Source: Aeromonas encheleia
Lineage (GTDB): Bacteria; Pseudomonadota; Gammaproteobacteria; Enterobacterales; Aeromonadaceae
NCBI RefSeq assembly: GCF_900637545.1
Contig: NZ_LR134376.1
Span: 2,809,001 to 2,873,000, forward strand
DNA length: 64,000 bases
Direction: 5' to 3'
Position numbers and translations under genes: made by a program
Part shown: positions 33,817-43,046 of the stretch, one piece after another
Position numbering within the stretch: position 1 is the stretch's first letter
How the letters are laid out: every line of letters begins with the position of its first letter
The notes under the pieces: model-generated
What the model saw: only the letters and a program-made list of their open reading frames with translations
Told to the model about the DNA's origin: nothing
Database searches by the model: none

Positions 33817-35280
33817 GCTGCCTTTCTCTCCTGACTGGTGACCCAGCTGGATTTACGTTTGCGGTTGGTATCGAGCGGCTCATTGGCCACGGCGTGGGCG
33901 ATAGCAAAGAACACGTCGGCGTGGCCGGTCACGTTGTCGCGGGCGGCGCGGAACGTCATCTGGCCGCCACCGGTGGTGCTGCGTTTGATGGCCAGGAACG
34001 CCAGCGGGATATCCCGGTCCGAGCTGTCCCACTCGATGCGGTTTGCCTCCACCACGTCGATCATCTTGAGTACCAGCCGCGACTTGCTCTCGATGCTGTA
34101 GTTGATGGGGTGGCACACCCCTTTGAACACAGGCTTGAGCAGGTCATAGACCCCGGAGCCAATGCCGGACACATCAACCCCCAGATAAGTGACCCGGAAC
34201 TTCTTGGCGATGCGTTCGATCTCCTGCGCCTGGTACTGGAAGTTAAGCCCGCGCCAGTAGTGCTTTTCCAGCACCCGGAACCGCTCGCCGGCGACAGTGG
34301 GCGGGGCGACCACCACCAGGGTGGCGTTGTCGCGGGTGCGACTTGGGTCATACCCCAGCCACACCTCTCGCCGGCCAAACGGGTCGGGCCGCCCGGGCTT
34401 GTAGTCTTCCCACCGGGTCGGATCCACCCCCGCCCGCTCCATATCCTGGAACTTGAACACCGACAGGGCATCGTCGATAAAGCGGCACAGGTAGAGGCGA
34501 TCGAACACCTCCTCTGGGTACTCGTCTTTGAGCTCCTCGATGTCGATGAGGTTGCAACCCAGGCGTATGGCATCCTCGACGGTGATGACGTAACGCCACT
34601 GCCGATCGGGACAGATGCGGCCCCCGTCGCGCAGGTCGTCTTCACCAGGGAAGTCGATAGCCTGCCGACTTGGGCGAGTACCCTTCCAGCGATCCCCGGT
34701 CCAGAACCGGTACGCTTCGTGCACCTTGCTCGATGGGGTCGAGAAGTAGGTCTTACGCCAATGGCTTTGGGTGGCCATGGCACTGGAGACATCGGAGAGC
34801 CGCTCGAAGTTGGGGATCCAGCCACTCGCTGAAATCGTCGGCGCTCAGGTGGCCGATCTGGTTCTTACCTTTCTTGCCGCCCCTCCCCTTACTGCTGCCG
34901 CCATCTTGGCCGCCTCGGCCACGGCGCGACCGCTCGGCAGCGGGTTCATCGCTACTCTCGCGGCGGGTGGTGAGCGCCTGCTGGCGTTCAGCCCACTTGA
35001 GGGCTTTCTCTTTCAGGCTGGCATGGTGGCCAATGAGTCGGTCCAGCTCATCCTGCTCGCCCGGGGTTTTCTTCTCGCGATCCAGCAGCACATTGACCCG
35101 GCGGGCAATGGCATCCTCCACCGCCTCATCGGTCAACAGCTCCCGCCAGCCGAGCTTTTCGGCCCAGTAGTAGACAATGCGGCAGGAGTTCAGACCCAGT
35201 TCGTCCTTGATCTCCTGGGGGGTCCATCGCTTAAGGTAGAGTCCCTTTGCTGCCTTGCGGATCTCTTCGGGATACGCCAC
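33813..35280 (-). pseudogene. Terminase large subunit (P2 gpP-like), internal deletion
   Basis: The gene is in two frames. The N-terminal ~155 codons (from 35280: AYPEEIRKAAKGLYLKRWTPQEIKDELGL, HTH) run to about 34820 and then shift frame. The other frame resumes at NFERLSDVSSAMATQSHWRKTYFSTPSS, motif III of the ATPase, and continues through the nuclease domain (LGYDPSRTRDNATLVV, YLGVDVSGIGSG) to 33813. Walker A and Walker B are missing. The total of ~489 codons against ~590 for P2 gpP suggests about 100 codons were lost. Packaging should be abolished. Confidence 0.9.
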
Positions 35281-35456
35281 GGCGCCTCCATCGATATGAA
35301 TGATGGCGCCATCATAGCCAGCCCCTTACCCCCACTTATCCCACTGATGTTCTGAGCAATTCGGATATCCCGCTGGATCCGAATCCCCCCGAACACAACC
35401 GGATGAAACCCCCTTCCCGACCCGATAGCCTGAGCCCGTATCAATTGGGAGCAGGC
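35281..35456. promoter_or_regulatory. Divergent late promoter region with an 8 bp inverted repeat
   Basis: The gap between the P and O genes should hold the divergent late promoters. ATTCGGAT at 35359-35366 and ATCCGAAT at 35377-35384 form a perfect inverted repeat with a 10-base gap, a candidate Ogr-site or other regulator site. No sigma-70 promoter is obvious, as expected for activator-dependent late promoters. Confidence 0.5.
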
Positions 35457-36299
35457 ATGAACGAATCAACCTTGAGAACTGGCTTTGTCTGTATCGCCAC
35501 CGAAGGCAAAGCGGTGGACGGCCGAGACATCACCCGCGACTGGCTGGTCGACATGGCCGAGACCTACGACCCGACCTATTACACCGCCGTCATCTGGCCA
35601 GAGCACGATCGCTGGTCCAGCTATGGCACCGTGCAGGCGCTCAAGACCGAAGAGGTCGACGGCAAGCTCAAACTGTTCGCCGTCCTCTGCCCCAACCGGG
35701 ATCTCGTCTACTGGAACCAAAGCGGCCAGTACCAGTTCTGCTCCATCGAACCGTTCGAGCAGTTCGCCGATCTGGGTCGAACCTACTTGATTGGCCTGGG
35801 CGTCACCGACCAGCCCGCCAGCACCGGCACCACCCATCTCAAGTTCAGCAAGAGCAGCAAGGGCCAAACCATCGGCACCAGCGAACCGCTGGATCTCTCC
35901 ATGTTCAAGCTGCCCAAGCACGAGAAGCCCGACAGCCTGCTCTCAAAGCTGTTCAACCTGCTGTCCAGCCATGGCGAGCACGACCCCCAACCCACCCCCA
36001 GCCAATCCGAGGATGAGGAAATGAAACCAGAACAGTTCGATCAGATGCTGGGGGCCCTGACAGGCCTTGGCACCAAGATCGATGCCTTCAGCGCCAAGCT
36101 GGAAACCAAACCGGAGACCGAACCTGCCCCGGGCATCGACCCGGTAAAAGAAGACAAGCCCGGCGTCACCACCGAGCAGTTCAACCAGCTGCAAACCCAG
36201 CTCAGTGAACTGACCGCCAAGATCGACAAGTTCTCCGTTGAAGTGCCGGGCCAGCGCCCGGGCGCGCTCGGCGGTGACGATACCCCCACCGCATATTAA
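35457..36299 (+). CDS. Capsid scaffolding protein/protease (P2 gpO-like)
   Basis: A 280-residue protein. The N-terminal protease domain (about 1-150) has the expected catalytic pattern: Asp in the DGRDITRDWL region, His in WPEHDRWSSYG and Ser in QFCSIEPFEQF. The C-terminal part (about 180-280) is a charged, helical scaffold core. In P2, gpO scaffolds head assembly, cleaves capsid precursors and is then degraded. ATG 35457 with GGAG upstream. Intact. Confidence 0.93.
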   Translation: MNESTLRTGFVCIATEGKAVDGRDITRDWLVDMAETYDPTYYTAVIWPEHDRWSSYGTVQALKTEEVDGKLKLFAVLCPNRDLVYWNQSGQYQFCSIEPFEQFADLGRTYLIGLGVTDQPASTGTTHLKFSKSSKGQTIGTSEPLDLSMFKLPKHEKPDSLLSKLFNLLSSHGEHDPQPTPSQSEDEEMKPEQFDQMLGALTGLGTKIDAFSAKLETKPETEPAPGIDPVKEDKPGVTTEQFNQLQTQLSELTAKIDKFSVEVPGQRPGALGGDDTPTAY

Positions 36300-36308
36300 G
36301 GAGCGACC

Positions 36309-37361
36309 GTGAGTCAGACCCTAACCGTCCAGGCCCGTCAGCGCCTCGAAAAATACAGTGCTGCCCTGGCCAAGACCTATGGCATCCCCGTTAACGTGCT
36401 GGACAAACAGTTCAGCGTCATCAGTGGCCCGGTAGAAACCGGCCTGCGCGCGGGCCTGCTCGCCTCTGTCGAGTTCCTGAACCTCATCACCTGCATGGAT
36501 GTGGATCAGATCAAGGGCCAGGTGGTGCAAGTCGGCATCGGCAAGCTGTTCACCGGCCGCAAGAAAAATGGCCGTTTCAACGGCAAGGTTGGCGTGGATG
36601 GCAACACCTACGAGCTGACCGAGACCGACTCCTGTGCCTCGCTCGACTGGGCGACCCTGTGTGTCTGGGCCAACGCCGGCAGCGAGGGAGAGTTCATCCG
36701 CCTGGTCGGTGAGTTCATCAACACCGCATTCGCCCTCGACATTGTGCGGGTCGGTTGGAACGGCGTCTCTGCCGAAGAGACGACCGACCCGGAGAAAAAC
36801 CCGCTGGGTGAAGATGTCAACAAGGGTTGGCACCAGATCGCCCGCGAGTGGAACGAAGGCAGCCAGATCATCAAGGCCGGGGCCGGCAAGAAAATCCACT
36901 TCGACCCGGACGGCAAGGGCGATTACAAGACCCTGGACGAGATGGCCTCCGATCTTATCAACACCACCATCGATCCCCTGTTCCGCCAAGACCCGCGCTT
37001 GGTAGTGCTGGTCGGTACCGAACTGGTGGCGGCGGCCCAAGCCAAGCTCTACAGCGAAGCCACCAAGCCGAGTGAGCAGATCGCCGCCCAAAAGCTGGCC
37101 GAGTCCATTGCCGGGCGCAAGGCCTACATCCCGCCCTTCTTCCCGGGCAAGCGGATGGTAGTCACCACCCTGGACAACCTGCACTGCTACACCCAGCGCG
37201 GTACACGCAACCGCAAAGCCGAAGATAACCAGGATCGCAAGTGCTTCGATAACCAGTACTGGCGGATGGAAGGCTATGCCCTGGGCGAACACCTGGCCTA
37301 TGGCGGCTTTGAAGAGGCCGACATCGAGATCGGCGCCGCACCGGCAGCGCCCGAGGCCTAA
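36309..37361 (+). CDS. Major capsid protein (P2 gpN-like)
   Basis: A 350-residue capsid protein with family blocks QARQRLEKYSAALAKTYGIP at the N-terminus, FTGRKKNGRF, SCASLDWATLCVWA, IVRVGWNGVSAEETTDPEKNPLGEDVNKGWHQ and LVVLVGTELVAA. It forms the HK97-fold shell. GTG start with GAGCGACC upstream is likely; the first residues are SQTLTVQ. Intact and in normal order after O. Confidence 0.95.
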   Translation: MSQTLTVQARQRLEKYSAALAKTYGIPVNVLDKQFSVISGPVETGLRAGLLASVEFLNLITCMDVDQIKGQVVQVGIGKLFTGRKKNGRFNGKVGVDGNTYELTETDSCASLDWATLCVWANAGSEGEFIRLVGEFINTAFALDIVRVGWNGVSAEETTDPEKNPLGEDVNKGWHQIAREWNEGSQIIKAGAGKKIHFDPDGKGDYKTLDEMASDLINTTIDPLFRQDPRLVVLVGTELVAAAQAKLYSEATKPSEQIAAQKLAESIAGRKAYIPPFFPGKRMVVTTLDNLHCYTQRGTRNRKAEDNQDRKCFDNQYWRMEGYALGEHLAYGGFEEADIEIGAAPAAPEA

Positions 37362-37364
37362 GCC

Positions 37365-38093
37365 ATGAGCTCACCCGGTCAACGTCACAAGCAGCGCGTT
37401 CAAGCCATGCAGGGGGCCGAGCAGGCCGCCTGCTCTGGCATGGCCACCGGTGCAGTGGCAGACAGCCTGCACCTGCAACTGGTTGCCCTGGAACAGGACA
37501 TCGTCCGGCTGCGCAAGCTGGCCCGCATCGGGGACCGGGTGAATATGAAACGCGATGAGCTGATGCCCAAGTACCGCCCCTATGTGGAGCGCTATCTGGC
37601 CGCCGTTAGTGAGTCTGGCCAGCCCTATCAGAACGAGCTGTTTCAGCGCCTCATCATCTGGGCCTTTGACGTCGGGGATTTTGATGCAGGCATTGCCTGG
37701 GCGGAGCTCGCCATTGCCCAGGGCCAACGCACCCCGAACAACATCAAGCGCGACTGGGCCCACTTTGTGGCCGACACCGTGCTGGAGTGGGCCGAGAAGC
37801 AGTCCGCCGAGGGCCATGCCGTTGAGCCCTGGTTCTCCCGGGTGTTCGACAAGGTGCGCAATGACTGGCGCCTCAACGAGCGGTTGACCGCCAAGTGGTT
37901 CAAGGCCGCCGGTTGCCTGCTGTTGCGGGACCACGACGGCCAACCTCGCCCCAGCGCCGTGGGGGACAGCGCCATCCTGGAGCAAGCCGATCACTGGCTG
38001 GCTCAGGCCGACCAGCTGCACGGCAAAGTGGGCGTCGGCACCTTGCGCCAAAAGATTGCCATGCGCCTGCGGGCGCTGAATCCGGAGCAATAA
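37365..38093 (+). CDS. Terminase small subunit/endonuclease (P2 gpM-like)
   Basis: A 242-residue protein (PF05944). HKQRVQAMQGAEQAA near the start and VERYLAAVSESGQPYQNELFQRLIIWAFDVGDFDAGIAWAELAI are typical of gpM. It binds cos and acts with gpP in packaging. ATG 3 bases after the N stop codon. Intact, but its large-subunit partner is broken. Confidence 0.93.
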   Translation: MSSPGQRHKQRVQAMQGAEQAACSGMATGAVADSLHLQLVALEQDIVRLRKLARIGDRVNMKRDELMPKYRPYVERYLAAVSESGQPYQNELFQRLIIWAFDVGDFDAGIAWAELAIAQGQRTPNNIKRDWAHFVADTVLEWAEKQSAEGHAVEPWFSRVFDKVRNDWRLNERLTAKWFKAAGCLLLRDHDGQPRPSAVGDSAILEQADHWLAQADQLHGKVGVGTLRQKIAMRLRALNPEQ

Positions 38094-38207
38094 GACTCTC
38101 CGCGCCACCGCACCCCGGCGCGAATGCCATGGACAGCCTCTGGCTAACCCAGCGGCAATTGCGTGGCTACAGGGGTGCCCCATTTCAACCAACCAGCGAG
38201 GCACGCC

Positions 38208-38669
38208 ATGTTTGCAGGCAAGGACATCGACTACAGCGCCGCCACGATCCGCAATGACGGGTTCTGGCCGGATGTGGCCGTCGCTGACTTCGAGCGCCGC
38301 CGCGCCCTGCCTGCCGATCTGGATACCCAGACCACTGGCGCCGCCCTGCTGGCCGCCGTCTCTGAAATCAACCTGCAGTTGGCGAGCCATCAGGCCACGC
38401 TGCTGGGCAAGGGCTACACCAGCGCCGCCGAGGTACCCGGGCCCAGCCTGGAAGGGGGCAGCAATGCCCTGACAGAGCAGTACCTGGCCGCCGTATTTGC
38501 CCGCGCCAAGGCGGCCCTGCTACCCGAGTTTGCCAGCGTCACCGAACGGGCGACCGCCAACAACCAGGTAGAGCGATCGCCAGACCAACGCGCCCAGCTG
38601 CTGGCAGAGAGTCAGCAGCTGGTGCGCAGCATCAAGGGCAAGCGCCGGGCGGGAGTCTCGCTGATATGA
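38208..38669 (+). CDS. Head completion protein (P2 gpL-like)
   Basis: A 153-residue protein (PF05926). MFAGKDIDYSAATIRNDGFWPDVAVADFERRRALP is the standard gpL N-terminus. It fits at the head-tail connector. A 114 bp gap after M holds no gene. The stop overlaps the next start (ATGA at 38666-38669). Confidence 0.9.
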   Translation: MFAGKDIDYSAATIRNDGFWPDVAVADFERRRALPADLDTQTTGAALLAAVSEINLQLASHQATLLGKGYTSAAEVPGPSLEGGSNALTEQYLAAVFARAKAALLPEFASVTERATANNQVERSPDQRAQLLAESQQLVRSIKGKRRAGVSLI

Positions 38670-39189
38670 GCAACGACATGAACGAGCAACAGGCCCAGGG
38701 CTACTTCCTGCAGGCGCTCCACGCCGAGCTGTTGCGGGTATTGCCGGCCAAGTGCCACAAGCGCCTGGATAGCTGGATGGAGAACGGCACCATCAAGCTC
38801 GAACCCAAGAACATGGGCCCCACCGGGGTGAACGTGGCCTGGCTCACCTACCAGGCGGTGTTCACCATCGAGCAGTTGCCGTTTCGCGAGCTCGACCCGG
38901 CCATCCTGTTGGCCACCGTCGCCGCCTGGGTGCAAGAGCACGACGACTACCGCGAGCAGTACGAGTTGCCCGATCCCGAGTACGCCGCACCCCGAATGAC
39001 GAGCAGACCGCGGATCTCGAGATCCAGCTCCCCTTTACCGAGCCGCTGCGCCTGGTTGAGCACGAGCAGGGCCCCATCAACTGGGATGGCAAACGCTGGA
39101 ACGTGGCCCCCTATGACATCTGGGTGGCCGACCATATCAACCTGAACGTGGGTGATACCGGCCATCACCAGATCGGTGGCCAGCCATGA
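38666..39189 (+). pseudogene. Tail completion protein (P2 gpR-like), frameshifted
   Basis: The first frame is homologous to gpR through QEHDDYREQYELPDPEYAAP. After the CCCC run at 38990-38993 it goes out of frame; the -1 frame continues with PNDEQTADLEIQLPFTEPLRLVEHEQGPINW (in parts) to a TGA at 39187-39189 that overlaps the next gene. A single lost C explains it. No slippery heptamer is present, so this looks like mutation or a sequence error rather than programmed shifting. Confidence 0.85.
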
Positions 39190-39872
39190 TCACCATCACC
39201 CTGGATACCCGTCGTGGCAAAGACCAGCTCAACCTGCTGACCCTGCCGCCCAAGCAGCGCAAGCGCCTGGTGTGGCGAGCAGCGAATGAGATGAAGAAGC
39301 TGGCTGCCCGTCACGTGCGCCAGCAACAAGACCCCAACGGCCAGCCGTGGGCGCCGCGCAAGCGGGGCAAACGCAAGATGTTGCGTGGCCTGCCCAAGCT
39401 GTTGCAGATCCGCGAGCCTCGTCAGGACGTGGCGGAGCTGGGCTTCACCAAGGGCACCATGAGCGCCCACGCCGGGGTCATCGCCAACACCCACCAGAAG
39501 GGGCACACCTACAAGGTGACGGCAGCCAGCCGGCGCCGTATTGCCCCCAGCGACGGCAGCAAGAACAAGCAGGCCAGCAAGGCACAAGCCCGCAAGTTGC
39601 GGGAACTGGGGTTCAAGCGCCCGGGCAAGCGCAAGCGCTCATACCGCTCGGCCTCGCTGGGCTGGATAACGGGCAACCTCAACTACGCCCAGGCTGGGTT
39701 GCTGATCAAGAAGCTCAAAGATGAACCGGTCAAAGAGAGCTGGGAGATCCAGCTACCAGCCCGCCCGTTCCTAGGCGCCAACACCCAGCAGCGCGAACAG
39801 GCCTTTGCCCGTGCGCTGCAGAGCATCAACTACGGCTGGGACGTCAACAAGCAAGGCATGAAGGGGAAATAA
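39186..39872 (+). CDS. Tail completion/virion morphogenesis protein (P2 gpS-like)
   Basis: A 228-residue strongly basic protein (PF05069). RRGKDQLNLLTLPPKQRKRLVWRAANEMKKLA near the start and PARPFLGANTQQREQAFARAL near the end are family features. ATG overlaps the stop of the R frame (ATGA), which supports the reading of R in its second frame. Intact. Confidence 0.88.
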   Translation: MITITLDTRRGKDQLNLLTLPPKQRKRLVWRAANEMKKLAARHVRQQQDPNGQPWAPRKRGKRKMLRGLPKLLQIREPRQDVAELGFTKGTMSAHAGVIANTHQKGHTYKVTAASRRRIAPSDGSKNKQASKAQARKLRELGFKRPGKRKRSYRSASLGWITGNLNYAQAGLLIKKLKDEPVKESWEIQLPARPFLGANTQQREQAFARALQSINYGWDVNKQGMKGK

Positions 39873-39876
39873 CGGC

Positions 39877-41001
39877 ATGTGGCCTTATGTACAGATCAAC
39901 AACTTGAACCAGATGCAGGGGCCAGTGACGGAAGTCGAGCGTCACCTGCTGTTCATCGGCAGTGCGCCGACCAACACCAACAAGCTGCTCTCGCTCAATA
40001 CCCAGTCCGACTTTGACACGCTGCTGGGCGAGGCTGACAGCGAACTGAAAACCAACCTGCTGGCCGCCCGCGACAACGCCGGCCAGAACTGGACGGCCGC
40101 CGCCTTTGTGCTACCGACCGACATGGATTGGAAGGATGCCGTTCGCTCCGCCCAGAAAACCCAGTCATTCGAGGCAGTCGTGGTGCTGGGGCAGGAGTGG
40201 GACGCGACCAAAATCAACGCCGCTCACGCCCTCAACCAAGAGCTGATCGCCAAGTGGGGTCGCTGGCAAGCCATGCTGCTGGCGGTACCGGGCATTGTCT
40301 CCACCGCCGAGGGTGGTCAGGACTGGAGCGAATACGAGGCTGAGCTGGCCGCCCTGCAGAATGGCATCGCGGCTGAATCGGTCTCCCTGGTCCCGCAGCT
40401 GTGGCCAAACCTCATCGGGGCTTACGCCGGCCGCCTATGCAACCGGGCAGTGAGCATCGCAGACAGCCCTTGCCGGGTGAAAACTGGCGCTGTGGTCGGC
40501 CTTGGCGCGACCCCCAAGGACAAGGACGGCACCGAACTGCAGCTGGCCACCCTGCAGACCCTGGAAGCCAACCGTTACTCGGTGCCGATGTGGTACCCGG
40601 ACTTTGACGGCACCTATTGGGCCGATGGCCGCCCCCTGGACGTCGAGGGCGGCGACTACCAGGTGATCGAAAACCTGCGTGTTGCTTACAAGGTCGCCCG
40701 CTGGATGCGCCTGCGCGCCATCGCCCGCATAGGCGATCGCTCGTTCAACTCCACCCCGGGCAGCACCGAGGCCGCCGTCATGTTCTTTGGCAAGGACCTG
40801 CGCCAGATGGCCAGCGCCATCACCATCAACGGCCAGCCGTTCCCGGGTGACATCGCCTCCCCCAAGGATGGCGACATCCGCATCCAGTGGACTGCCAAGA
40901 ACCTGGTCTCCATCTATGTGGTCGTGCGCACCGTGGACTGCCCCAAAGGGATCACCGTCAACATCATGCTCGATTTGAGCCTTAACAACGGGGAGGGCTA
41001 A
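39877..41001 (+). CDS. Tail sheath protein (HP1-type, DUF2586)
   Basis: A 374-residue contractile-sheath subunit of the HP1 branch. MWPYVQINNLNQMQGPVTEVERHLLFIG begins the DUF2586 pattern; LRVAYKVARWMRLRAIARIGDRSFNSTP is in the C-terminal half. The lack of the P2 FI type sheath and presence of DUF2586 place this phage with HP1 and phiO18P rather than P2 itself. Intact. Confidence 0.9.
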   Translation: MWPYVQINNLNQMQGPVTEVERHLLFIGSAPTNTNKLLSLNTQSDFDTLLGEADSELKTNLLAARDNAGQNWTAAAFVLPTDMDWKDAVRSAQKTQSFEAVVVLGQEWDATKINAAHALNQELIAKWGRWQAMLLAVPGIVSTAEGGQDWSEYEAELAALQNGIAAESVSLVPQLWPNLIGAYAGRLCNRAVSIADSPCRVKTGAVVGLGATPKDKDGTELQLATLQTLEANRYSVPMWYPDFDGTYWADGRPLDVEGGDYQVIENLRVAYKVARWMRLRAIARIGDRSFNSTPGSTEAAVMFFGKDLRQMASAITINGQPFPGDIASPKDGDIRIQWTAKNLVSIYVVVRTVDCPKGITVNIMLDLSLNNGEG

Positions 41002-41004
41002 CCC

Positions 41005-41460
41005 ATGACCCGCCGTATTTCAGGCCAGTCCTTCGACACCACCCTGATGGGCACCATGGTGCACATCGAGAAGGCCAGCCTCTCAATCACTGACAACAGC
41101 GCCGTGGCGCAAACCCGTGGCATCCCTGATGGCTATATCGATGGGGATGTGGCCGCAGAGCTGGAGTTCGAGCTCGATGCCAAGAACTTCAAGATGCTGT
41201 GTGAGAGCGCCAAGCGTCAGGGCAGCTGGCGCGGCATGAAGCCAGACGATGTGCTGTTCTACGCCGACACCGGCGACGAGACCATGAAGGTGGAAGCCTT
41301 TGGCGTGAAGCTGGTGATCTCTGACCTGCTCGATATCGATCCCAAAGGCGGCAGCAAGGGAGTGCACAAAATCAAGGGGTTCGTCACCTCGCCGGACTTC
41401 GTGCACATCAACGGCATGCCGTACCTGTCGGATGACGACACCCGTCACCTCAAGGGCTAA
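41005..41460 (+). CDS. Tail tube protein (HP1-type, DUF2597)
   Basis: A 151-residue protein matching DUF2597: RRISGQSFDTTLMGTMVHIEKASLSITDNSAVAQTRGIPDG at the N-terminus. Follows the sheath gene by 3 bases, the order sheath-tube of contractile tails. Intact. Confidence 0.88.
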   Translation: MTRRISGQSFDTTLMGTMVHIEKASLSITDNSAVAQTRGIPDGYIDGDVAAELEFELDAKNFKMLCESAKRQGSWRGMKPDDVLFYADTGDETMKVEAFGVKLVISDLLDIDPKGGSKGVHKIKGFVTSPDFVHINGMPYLSDDDTRHLKG

Positions 41461-41463
41461 CCG

Positions 41464-41673
41464 ATGGATCTGATCGACCGCGCCACCCAACACGCCGAGC
41501 GGATGCTGGCGGCCCAGCTGGATAGCCAGCTTGGCCGCAGCCACTACCAGGGCGAGAGCTTGCACCTTTGCGAAGCATGCGATGACCCGATCCCGGAGGA
41601 ACGCCGCCAGCGAGTCCCAGGGGTGCGCAAGTGTGTGCCCTGCCAGAGCCGCGCAGAGCGTCGCGGCCAATAA
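41464..41673 (+). CDS. TraR/DksA-type zinc-finger protein
   Basis: A 69-residue protein: an N-terminal helix (DLIDRATQHAERMLAAQLDSQLG) is followed by CEACDDPIPEERRQRVPGVRKCVPCQ, a C-x2-C-x17-C-x2-C finger of the DksA/TraR family. TraR-like proteins bind the RNA polymerase secondary channel. Phages of this group often carry it between tail and lysis genes. It might adjust transcription late in infection. Confidence 0.9.
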   Translation: MDLIDRATQHAERMLAAQLDSQLGRSHYQGESLHLCEACDDPIPEERRQRVPGVRKCVPCQSRAERRGQ

Positions 41674-41689
41674 GTATCGAGAACGGGAT

Positions 41690-42010
41690 ATGAACCCTAT
41701 GCCAAACAAAGACCCCACCCTCTGGGCCGCCCTGCTGGCCTGGCTGATGGACAACTGGCCCGCAGTTTCCGGGGCGCTGCTGGCGCTGAGCATTTCGTTT
41801 ATGCGCATCACCTATGACGGCGGCGGCGGGCGCCGCCGCCTGATCGAATCCACCATGTGCGGCCTGATCACCTTGGCCGCCGCCTCCGGCACCACCCTGC
41901 TGGGCGTGCCCTATGAGGCATCCCCCTTTATCGGCGGCATGGTGGGGCTACTCGGCATGGACTTTATCCGCGATCGGGCAAAGACGGTTTTCAACAAGAA
42001 GGAGGGATGA
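41690..42010 (+). CDS. Holin
   Basis: A 106-residue membrane protein with three hydrophobic segments: about 13-36 (LLAWLMDNWPAVSGALLALSI), 52-70 (CGLITLAAASGTTLLGV) and 74-92 (PFIGGMVGLLGMDFI). A GGGGRRR loop separates the first two. Size, context and charge fit a lambda-type class I holin. Start at ATG 41690 or 41699; neither has a strong Shine-Dalgarno sequence. Directly before the endolysin gene. Confidence 0.87.
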   Translation: MNPMPNKDPTLWAALLAWLMDNWPAVSGALLALSISFMRITYDGGGGRRRLIESTMCGLITLAAASGTTLLGVPYEASPFIGGMVGLLGMDFIRDRAKTVFNKKEG

Positions 42011-42011
42011 C

Positions 42012-42491
42012 ATGGCGCTGCGCTGGATTGAAGAGGCTCGCAAGTTCTTGGGCCTCAGAGAGATTAAAGGGCCCAAACATGCCCAGGCCATCCTGGATAT
42101 GTGGAAGGCGATCAAGCGGGGCGGCATCAAAGACGATGAAACCCCGTGGTGCGCCGCCTTTGTCGGGGCTTGCCTTGAACGGGTCGGTATCCAGTCGACC
42201 CGCTTCGAGAGTGCCAAGAGTTACCTGGACTGGGGCGAGAAACTGGATCGCCCCGTGCTTGGCTGCGTGGTGGTGTTCACCCGTGACGGTGGTGGCCATG
42301 TGGGATTCGTGGTCGGCAAGTCACCCTCCGGCAACCTACTGGTGCTGGGTGGCAACCAAGGAGATGAGGTGAATATCCGTGAATTTCCACTGACCCGCGT
42401 CACCGGTTACCGCTGGCCATTGAATGAGCCGCTGCCGGTGGGTGAGCTGCCGATCGGTACGCCAGCCCGGCTGTCCATGGTGGAAGCATGA
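42012..42491 (+). CDS. Endolysin, TIGR02594-type (NlpC/P60/CHAP-like)
   Basis: A 159-residue cell-wall hydrolase. MALRWIEEARKFLGLREIKG, then ETPWCAAFVGACLERVG with the likely catalytic Cys near 46, and GGGHVGFVVGKSP with the likely His near 95, give the Cys-His papain-like layout of the TIGR02594 family. It has no signal peptide and so needs the holin. ATG at 42012 follows GGAGGGATGAC. Confidence 0.88.
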   Translation: MALRWIEEARKFLGLREIKGPKHAQAILDMWKAIKRGGIKDDETPWCAAFVGACLERVGIQSTRFESAKSYLDWGEKLDRPVLGCVVVFTRDGGGHVGFVVGKSPSGNLLVLGGNQGDEVNIREFPLTRVTGYRWPLNEPLPVGELPIGTPARLSMVEA

Positions 42492-42919
42492 GCACCATCA
42501 GCAAGGTACTGGGAATTGTTGGCCTGCTGCTGGTGTTGGCGCTCTATGTCAGCCACCGCCACACGGTGGACATGCAGCGCACCTTGACCGCGCAGCAGAC
42601 CACGATCACTGACCTGCAGACAGCCAACGGCCAGCAGGCGACCGAGCTCCTGGCTCTGCAACGGCAAGCAAAGGGGTTGCGTCTGCTGCTCGACAACCAG
42701 AACGCGGCGTTGGCCGAGCTCGACAACCAGAACAGGAAAACCGCCGATGAACTGCAAGAAGCCTTGGCCACGCCGCCGGCGGACCGCCCGGATTGCGCTC
42801 GTGAGCCTCTGCCTAGCGATGCTCTGCGCCTGCTCCAGCCAGCCCACGACCGTGGTGCAAACCCAGGTGGTCAAGCGGCTACCTCCACCCGGGTTGGTGC
42901 CCCACTGCCCGGAACCTGA
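42488..42919 (+). CDS. Spanin inner-membrane subunit (Rz/LysB-like)
   Basis: A 143-residue protein with an N-terminal membrane anchor (VLGIVGLLLVLALYVS, 7-22) and a coiled-coil periplasmic part rich in Gln and Leu. The start overlaps the endolysin stop. Its 3' half encodes the Rz1-like lipoprotein in another frame, the hallmark embedded Rz/Rz1 arrangement. Confidence 0.87.
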   Translation: MSTISKVLGIVGLLLVLALYVSHRHTVDMQRTLTAQQTTITDLQTANGQQATELLALQRQAKGLRLLLDNQNAALAELDNQNRKTADELQEALATPPADRPDCAREPLPSDALRLLQPAHDRGANPGGQAATSTRVGAPLPGT

Positions 42920-43046
42920 ATTTAACGGCACGACCTGGGGCGAGGCAGTGGCCTTTATCCCCACCCTGCAGGGCGCACTGCGCCGCTGCCAAACCCAGCT
43001 CAACACCCTGAATCACTGGATAACCCAAGAGGAAGCCACCCCATGA
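42747..43046 (+). CDS. Spanin outer-membrane lipoprotein (Rz1/LysC-like)
   Basis: A 99-residue lipoprotein in a different frame, starting inside the Rz-like gene. Basic N-terminus (NCKKPWPRRRRTARI), then a hydrophobic stretch ending in LCLAMLCACSS (lipobox Cys near residue 29) and a Pro-rich mature part. With the Rz-like protein it bridges the periplasm to disrupt the outer membrane. The stop overlaps the next start. Confidence 0.87.
   Translation: MNCKKPWPRRRRTARIALVSLCLAMLCACSSQPTTVVQTQVVKRLPPPGLVPHCPEPEFNGTTWGEAVAFIPTLQGALRRCQTQLNTLNHWITQEEATP

Noticed and set aside
38985..38996. Programmed frameshift in gpR
   Set aside because: No slippery heptamer in phase; a one-base deletion in a C run is simpler.
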